A stretch of 64,000 nucleotides of DNA from Fulvivirgaceae bacterium JP3-4 (GTDB taxonomy: Bacteria > Bacteroidota > Bacteroidia > Cytophagales > Cyclobacteriaceae): the NCBI GenBank assembly GCA_029309925.1, contig JARKND010000001.1, positions 744,001-808,000 of the forward strand, in the 5' to 3' direction. The notes under the pieces were generated by a model. The model saw only the letters and a program-made list of their open reading frames with translations. It was not told the origin of the DNA and ran no database searches. A program made the position numbers and the translations under genes. Shown here piece after piece: positions 59,229-64,000 of this stretch (position 1 is the first letter of the stretch; the number at the start of each line of letters is the position of its first letter).

Positions 59229-59316
59229 CCACATTAACACCTTAACACGTTCTACTCCGAAGCCTTGTGTTGCGTAAACACCGACCCACATGAGCACCCG
59301 CGCACTTGCGCACCTC
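59229..59316 (+). repeat. Right arm of the GTGTTAAT-word palindrome
   Basis: CACATTAACACCTTAACACG then CACATGAGCACCCGCGCACT; complementary to 59081-59157. It abuts the stop codon (59317-59319) of the convergent SDR. Confidence 0.75.
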
Positions 59317-60084
59317 TCACGGACTATTTAGCTTCAAGAAGCCACCATCAATCGGGAAATCCGTTCCCGTGATGAAAGACGCCTCTTCTGAACATAGATA
59401 GAGAATCAGGTTGGCGATCTCTTCCGGTTTGCCCATCCTTCCTATCGGCTGCGTCTTCGACAGTTTTTCAAACATTTCGGCTTCCCTGCCGGGGTAATTC
59501 TTTTTCAGGAAGCCATCAACAAATGCAGTATGTACTCTGCCGGGTGAAACGCTGTTGCAGCGGATGTTGTCGTTGAGATAATCTTTTGCGACAGACAGCG
59601 TCATTGCTGAAACGGCACCTTTGCTCATGGAGTATGCAAACCGGTCTGGGATGCCGACAGCGGACGCGACTGACGAAACGTTCAGGATCACGCCTCCTTT
59701 GTTTTTCTTCATCAACGGCACTGCTGCGTAAAGGCAGTTATAAACGCCCTTCACATTTACGTTGTAAATTTTATCAAAATCCTGCTCCGAGGTGTTGTCG
59801 ACCTTGCCAATGTGAGAAATTCCAGCGCTGTTCACCAGGATATCAACCTTGCCGATCTTATTGAATGTCTCAACCACAAGTTTCTGATCGGTTACATCGC
59901 ATGAATATCCCGTGGCCATGCCACCAGATGCTTTGATCTCCTCAACGGTGGCTTTGATCGCATCGCTATTCAGGTCAATGATCTGAACGGAAGCGCCCTG
60001 CTTTGCAAATACGAAAGCGACCGCTTTCCCGATACCACTTGCCGCACCAGTGATTGCCGCGGCCTTTCCTTTAAGATTAAACAT
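59317..60084 (-). CDS. SDR-family dehydrogenase 2
   Basis: 255 aa (MFNLKGKAAAITGAASGIGK). TGAASGIG cofactor loop, IDLN after beta-2 (NAD+ preference), NSAGI, Ser in NVSSVAS and YSMSK. It resembles 3-hydroxyacyl/sugar-acid dehydrogenases, including 2-keto-3-deoxy-L-fuconate/rhamnonate 4-dehydrogenases; together with the FAH hydrolase this is the likely diketo-forming step. On the opposite strand to the rest of the set, separated by an iterated-word palindrome. Confidence 0.85.
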   Translation of the reverse strand: MFNLKGKAAAITGAASGIGKAVAFVFAKQGASVQIIDLNSDAIKATVEEIKASGGMATGYSCDVTDQKLVVETFNKIGKVDILVNSAGISHIGKVDNTSEQDFDKIYNVNVKGVYNCLYAAVPLMKKNKGGVILNVSSVASAVGIPDRFAYSMSKGAVSAMTLSVAKDYLNDNIRCNSVSPGRVHTAFVDGFLKKNYPGREAEMFEKLSKTQPIGRMGKPEEIANLILYLCSEEASFITGTDFPIDGGFLKLNSP

Positions 60085-60210
60085 AACGTCAAAAATTCAC
60101 GACAAGTTAACAGGAATCAAGTAATCCAAAAACAGATTTCATCTGGGTGAATGGCGCATTTACCATAAATAATTTAATGTTACCTTCACGTGCCAACAGT
60201 GTAAAACCCT

Positions 60211-60663
60211 ATGACCAAAGCCACCTGTCTCATGTTCGCTGCAGCCATACTTGTCTGCGCCTGTGAGGTAAAAACAAAAGTAAGTGAAAGCCCGGCTCCG
60301 CTGGCAGGCACGTGGAAGCTCGTGAGCGGAACACTGGTTGAGAAGGGCGATACAACTTTTACGGATTACACCGGTTCCCGTGAAATGATCAAGATCATCA
60401 ACGCTACACATTTTTCGTTTTTGAATCACGATAAAAGTGACACCGCTGCATTATTTGTTGCTGGTGGGGGAAAGTATACCTTCAAGGAAGGTAATTATAC
60501 CGAGTTCCTCGAATATTGCAGCGATCGCCAGTGGGAAGGACATGAATTCAATTTCAAAGTAGAGATTGAGAATGATACTTTGGTGCAAACGGGGACCGAG
60601 GTGATCGAAAGCCTGGGCATCAATCGCCTCAACATCGAGAAGTACATTCGCGTAAGTGAATAA
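60211..60663 (+). CDS. Lipocalin-like lipoprotein
   Basis: 150 aa. Leader MTKATCLMFAAAILVCAC with a lipobox at VCAC. Mature chain LAGTWKLVSGTLVEKGDTTF, IKIINATHFSFLNHD, GGGKYTFKEGNYTEFLEYC and WEGHEFNFKVEIENDTLVQ is the W-x-L ... strand pattern of Bacteroidota lipocalin-like (DUF4488-type) proteins. Ligand unknown. Divergent from SDR 2, which it may be unrelated to; the next gene follows after 41 bp. Confidence 0.78.
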   Translation: MTKATCLMFAAAILVCACEVKTKVSESPAPLAGTWKLVSGTLVEKGDTTFTDYTGSREMIKIINATHFSFLNHDKSDTAALFVAGGGKYTFKEGNYTEFLEYCSDRQWEGHEFNFKVEIENDTLVQTGTEVIESLGINRLNIEKYIRVSE

Positions 60664-60704
60664 ACCGGAAAGTCTCCGGGATAAAACATATTTACCCTGC
60701 TGCC

Positions 60705-62141
60705 ATGAGAACAATTGTGTTTTCAGTTTTAATGTTCTGCGCGTTCCAGACGTTTGCGCAGACATACACGGTTCAAACCGTTCCAAATACAAAGCTTATC
60801 AATAACAGCTATGTTTCTGATCCGGATAATCTTCTCAAGCCGGAAACGGTTGACGCCATTAATCGCGAGCTCAAATCTCTGGAAGACAGCACGACCGCAC
60901 AGGTCGCAGTTGTAATGTTAAAGTCTATAGGAAGTGCGGACAATGTTGAGTTCGCACAAGAGCTATTTGACACGTGGAAAATTGGCCGGTCATCAAATGA
61001 CAATGGTCTGCTGATATTGTATGTTGAAGATCAGCGAACGATCCGATTCCACACAGGTGATGGTATGGAAGCTGTGTTGCCGGATGCGCGTTGCAAGCAG
61101 ATCCAAAGGGATTACATGGTGCCACGGTTTAAGGATGGTGATGTTGATGCGGGGATGCTTGACGGTGTTCAACGCACCGCAGCCATTGTGTTAGATCCGC
61201 AGCACAGTGAAGATGTTATTGGCGCGAGTGAACCACAGGAAGCGGATTACGCGGGTTTTGCAATTTTTTTCTCGGCAGTCTATGGAATTCTCTTTTTGAT
61301 CACATTCCTGGTAAAGTGGACGAGTCATAAATTCCGGGATTCCAAAGAACGTGCGCGGTATTCTTATCCTAAACAAAGCCTGACGAAGCGGGTCTGGCTT
61401 ATCACCTACGGATTAATCCCTGCGCTGATCGTGTTTGCGTATAGCTTCATGGATGACGATTCGTTTGCCATGGCGCTTGCTTTTTTCTCGCTCTACTTTT
61501 ATTTCATCGGAACCCTTGCCTGGCGACTTGTCAGGGTGCAAGGTGTAATCAATGAACTCCTTTCGAAACAAAAATATTTCGAAGTGGCTGATATCATCAA
61601 GGGCTCACAGGTCTATTGGTTTTTTATCGGCCTGATTTTTCCAATCCCATTCTTCATCTACTTTTTTATTCATCTCTATCGAAAGCGCTTTTACCGGAAT
61701 TATCCACGCAATTGCAACGCATGCGGGGAAGCTATGCGCAAGCTCGGGGAGAGGGAAGACGACTCCTACCTGTCAGAATCAGCGCAAATGGAGGAGAAGC
61801 TGAAGGCTGGTGATTACGATGTGTGGCTGTGCAGCGGGTGTGGCGCAACTGAAATGTGGTTCTACAAAAATTCATGGTCGAAATACGAGGAGTGCCCAAA
61901 ATGCAGAACACTTGCCATGTATACAAAGAGCACACGCACCCTTCGGAGTGCAACTTATTCGTCAAGCGGAGAAGGCGAGCGAACCAAATTGTGCAAATTC
62001 TGTCAGCATACTGCCGTGAGCACATACTCAATTCCACGGCTTGAAATGTCGACCAGTTCATCGTCATCCAGTTCTTCATCCTCTGGGGGAAGCTGGGGCG
62101 GAGGATCCTCGAGTGGGGGAGGAGCAAGCAGCAGTTGGTAA
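60705..62141 (+). CDS. TPM-domain membrane protein with zinc-ribbon-like CxxC motifs
   Basis: 478 aa. Signal peptide MRTIVFSVLMFCAFQTFAQ, then a TPM/TLP18.3 domain (about 35-165: VSDPDNLLKPETVDAINREL, TTAQVAVVMLKSIG, NDNGLLILYVEDQRTIRFHTG). Four or so membrane helices (185-345). A C-terminal region has four CxxC pairs (CNACG, CSGCG, CPKC, CKFC), typical of rubredoxin/zinc-ribbon knuckles, and ends in a Ser/Gly/Trp run (SSSSGGSWGGGSSSGGG) as in YgcG-type proteins. Function unknown; TPM domains are linked to photosystem repair in plants and to acetylcholine-receptor handling in worms. Confidence 0.85.
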   Translation: MRTIVFSVLMFCAFQTFAQTYTVQTVPNTKLINNSYVSDPDNLLKPETVDAINRELKSLEDSTTAQVAVVMLKSIGSADNVEFAQELFDTWKIGRSSNDNGLLILYVEDQRTIRFHTGDGMEAVLPDARCKQIQRDYMVPRFKDGDVDAGMLDGVQRTAAIVLDPQHSEDVIGASEPQEADYAGFAIFFSAVYGILFLITFLVKWTSHKFRDSKERARYSYPKQSLTKRVWLITYGLIPALIVFAYSFMDDDSFAMALAFFSLYFYFIGTLAWRLVRVQGVINELLSKQKYFEVADIIKGSQVYWFFIGLIFPIPFFIYFFIHLYRKRFYRNYPRNCNACGEAMRKLGEREDDSYLSESAQMEEKLKAGDYDVWLCSGCGATEMWFYKNSWSKYEECPKCRTLAMYTKSTRTLRSATYSSSGEGERTKLCKFCQHTAVSTYSIPRLEMSTSSSSSSSSSSGGSWGGGSSSGGGASSSW

Positions 62142-62209
62142 GTGTGCCTCAGCAGGTCATCGATCGCCAGGCATAATTTTTTCATGCTGTTGGCGTTGTA
62201 TTGTAGTGT

Positions 62210-62680
62210 ATGAGAAAATTGCAGGCTGTTTTCGTTTTCCTTTGTGTTTCACTGGTTTCCTGTGATGATAAGAATGCGGATGACCAAAGTCGGCATTCTG
62301 CTAAAGTTGTGGAAGTCGAAAACAGAGCAATCAATGGCGAGCGGTGGCGCATCACCAGCTACAAAGAATCCAATGTTGATCAGACAGCAGCCTTTGCGGG
62401 TTATATTTTCGAGTTTGATCCAAATCGTCTACTTACTGTTACAAACGGCTCGGACAATATTTCCGGGACGTGGTCTGTGTCAGCCGATAATTCCGATGAT
62501 GACAACACCACTTCCGAATTTGACGATATTGATTTTAATATATCATTTACCAATCCTCCGCTTTTTATGGAACTGACGGAAGATTGGGAGATCATTTCAC
62601 TCAGTAACGCTAAAATCGAGTTACGACACACCAGTGGTGGCAACGGCAGCATTGACCTGTTGACGTTTGAGAAGATCTGA
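62210..62680 (+). CDS. Hypothetical lipoprotein (lipocalin-like)
   Basis: 156 aa. Leader MRKLQAVFVFLCVSLVSC with lipobox Cys18. Mature part: GERWRITSYKESNVDQTAAF, YIFEFDPNRLLTVTNGSDNI, SGTWSVSADNSDDDNTTSEF, LMELTEDWEIIS-type strands ending IELRHTSGGNGSIDLLTFEKI. Lipocalin-like beta-strand pattern, acidic. Function unknown. Co-directional with the TPM gene and the P-type ATPase. Confidence 0.7.
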   Translation: MRKLQAVFVFLCVSLVSCDDKNADDQSRHSAKVVEVENRAINGERWRITSYKESNVDQTAAFAGYIFEFDPNRLLTVTNGSDNISGTWSVSADNSDDDNTTSEFDDIDFNISFTNPPLFMELTEDWEIISLSNAKIELRHTSGGNGSIDLLTFEKI

Positions 62681-62733
62681 GCAAATACTCTCTTCCTTTT
62701 GAATTCATTGGAAATATCTGATAACTTGATCAG

Positions 62734-64000
62734 ATGAATTCCGCACCACGTTTGCAAAACGAAGACACGCCAGCTACACCTTGGTGGAAACTGACCAATG
62801 AAGAAGTATTTTCAAGTGCAGCGTCTTCTCCAAACGGTTTAACTGCCGAAGAAGTCAGAAGACGTCTGGAAAAATTTGGTCTGAATGAACTCGAGGTAAA
62901 AAAGCGTAAAACTCCGCTTACCATTTTCCTCAATCAATTTAAGGACTTTATGATTGTCGTTCTGCTTGCCGCTGCGATCGTTGCAGGCATTGCAGGCGAT
63001 GTAACAGACACGATTATCATTGGCGTCATCGTTTTGCTTAACGCGATTGTCGGGTTTGTGCAGGAAAACAAGGCGGAGGAGGCCATGGAGGCGCTGAAGA
63101 AGATCTCTGCCCTGCAGGCCCATGTGCTCCGCGATGAGCAGGTTCAGACAATACCATCGTCAGACCTCGTGCCTGGAGACCTTGTGCTGCTCGAGGCGGG
63201 CAACGTTGTTCCAGCAGACCTGCGCCTTGTCGAAGCATTTAGCCTTCGCATCAATGAGTCTGCGTTAACCGGTGAGTCGGTGCCTGCGGAAAAATCCAGT
63301 AACGTTTTGGAGAAAGGTGAATTGCCTGTTGGTGACCGTTTAAACATGGCATACAAAAGCACGCTGGTGACGAATGGTCGGGCAAAAGGCGTGGTCATTG
63401 GCACCGGTATGAAAACAGAGATCGGAGCGATTGCCTCGATGCTCCAGCAGCCTGAGGAGACTACTCCGCTTCAGAAACGCATGGCCGATTTCGGGCGCAA
63501 GCTTTCATACCTGGTCATCGTCATCTGTGTGTTGTTCTTTGGTGTCGGATATCTGCGTGGTGAGGAACCGATCAACATGCTGCTCACTTCCATTTCGCTC
63601 GCGGTAGCTGCGATCCCCGAAGCGTTGCCGGCATTGATCACAGTTGCACTGGCGCGTGGTGCAAAACGATTGGTAGCCAAGAATGCGCTTGTACGAAAGC
63701 TCTCCGCGGTTGAAACGCTGGGCTCGGTCACTTTTATCTGTTCCGATAAGACTGGAACGCTTACGCAGAATAAGATGACTGTAGTGAAGGAGCACTCCTG
63801 TCACGAATTGATTGAAGGTGATCTGGATCTCTTCTACGCAGGCGTCATCCTCAACCAGGATGTGAAACGCGGAGCCGATGGCGAGTGGAAAGGTGACCCA
63901 ACCGAAATCGCCATGGTGGAATACTTCAAATCCGAAAAATTCCCTAAGCATTACGAAAAGACCAGCGACCACTTTCCGCGTGTTGAAGAGATCCCGTTTG
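62734..64000 (+). CDS. Cation-transporting P-type ATPase (partial, runs off the window)
   Basis: 422 codons from ATG 62734 (MNSAPRLQNEDTPATPWWKL) with no stop before 64000. N-terminal cation-ATPase domain (GLTAEEVRRRLEKFGLNELE), TGES at 179-182 in the actuator domain, PEALP in helix 4 and the phosphorylation motif DKTGT with Asp338, followed by the start of the nucleotide-binding domain (GDPTEIAMVEYF). The PEALP and lack of CPx motif indicate the P2A/P2B-type (Ca2+/Mn2+ or monovalent) rather than heavy-metal class. A TAACTTGA box sits just before the start. Confidence 0.93.
   Translation, partial: MNSAPRLQNEDTPATPWWKLTNEEVFSSAASSPNGLTAEEVRRRLEKFGLNELEVKKRKTPLTIFLNQFKDFMIVVLLAAAIVAGIAGDVTDTIIIGVIVLLNAIVGFVQENKAEEAMEALKKISALQAHVLRDEQVQTIPSSDLVPGDLVLLEAGNVVPADLRLVEAFSLRINESALTGESVPAEKSSNVLEKGELPVGDRLNMAYKSTLVTNGRAKGVVIGTGMKTEIGAIASMLQQPEETTPLQKRMADFGRKLSYLVIVICVLFFGVGYLRGEEPINMLLTSISLAVAAIPEALPALITVALARGAKRLVAKNALVRKLSAVETLGSVTFICSDKTGTLTQNKMTVVKEHSCHELIEGDLDLFYAGVILNQDVKRGADGEWKGDPTEIAMVEYFKSEKFPKHYEKTSDHFPRVEEIPF

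Overview
The window reads as chromosomal DNA of a Bacteroidota bacterium, most likely a Cytophagales-type (Chryseolinea/Ohtaekwangia-like) organism. The basis is gene content (SusC/SusD pair with an ECF sigma/FecR switch, TonB receptors with carboxypeptidase-like plug extensions, CHAT/TPR proteins, GT61, four-helix-bundle protein, a 6-motif S1 protein), promoters of the TAnnTTTG type, and few Shine-Dalgarno sequences. The genus is inference.

Layout. 1-1311 (minus): nuoA-B-C, start of a complex I operon. 1574-5212: YkgJ-type cysteine-cluster protein, an 800-bp field of repeats, a secreted thioredoxin, two tiny membrane proteins, peptidase E. 5366-17378 (plus): ECF sigma, FecR anti-sigma, SusC, SusD, two secreted FAD oxidoreductases and an MFS transporter, a PUL-like uptake locus with no glycosidase. 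17448-24346: HD hydrolase, TPR protein, NTF2-like and SixA-like secreted proteins, ligase-associated exonuclease and ATP-dependent ligase (separated by an inserted four-helix-bundle gene), OmpA-like protein. 24722-29576: orphan ABC ATPase plus TolC, a repeat field, then rpsA. 29744-35420: a structured ~300-bp palindromic element, two glycosyltransferases around tRNA-Cys(GCA), a phosphoesterase, a stand-alone LuxR regulator. 35587-43673: ECF sigma/TPR anti-sigma facing a lipoprotein-CHAT pair, then PadR plus a MacB/FtsX-type permease. 44141-50937: Cys-rich small secreted protein plus TonB receptor, IPT/TIG-kelch lipoprotein plus beta-barrel. 51035-52429: pirin and intradiol dioxygenase. 52605-60084: dehydratase, two SDRs, FAH-family hydrolase and a GlcD-GlcF-type oxidase, which together fit a non-phosphorylative (di)deoxy-sugar-acid pathway ending in pyruvate and a 2-hydroxyacid such as lactate. 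60211-64000: two lipoproteins, a TPM-domain protein with zinc-ribbon-like motifs, and the start of a P-type ATPase.

The most unusual feature is between the genes. Many intergenic spaces hold imperfect palindromes whose arms are built by iterating one degenerate 6-8-nt word, with a different word at each site (GGCTAT, CAAGCT, TGAATGT/CGAACAT, GTGTTAAT/TTCATGTG, ACCAATA, GGGTAAT). One of them (21586-22085) encloses a four-helix-bundle (S23/IVP/Avd-like) gene and sits between the exonuclease and ligase genes that are normally adjacent. I propose this as a candidate undescribed class of element: an IVS-like, hairpin-flanked four-helix-bundle element with many ORF-less relatives. Other repeats are four copies of a GCGTGCCCCCGATCGCC element and a composite terminator/ACCAATA array before rpsA. 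I saw no CRISPR array, rRNA gene, transposase, integrase or reverse transcriptase.
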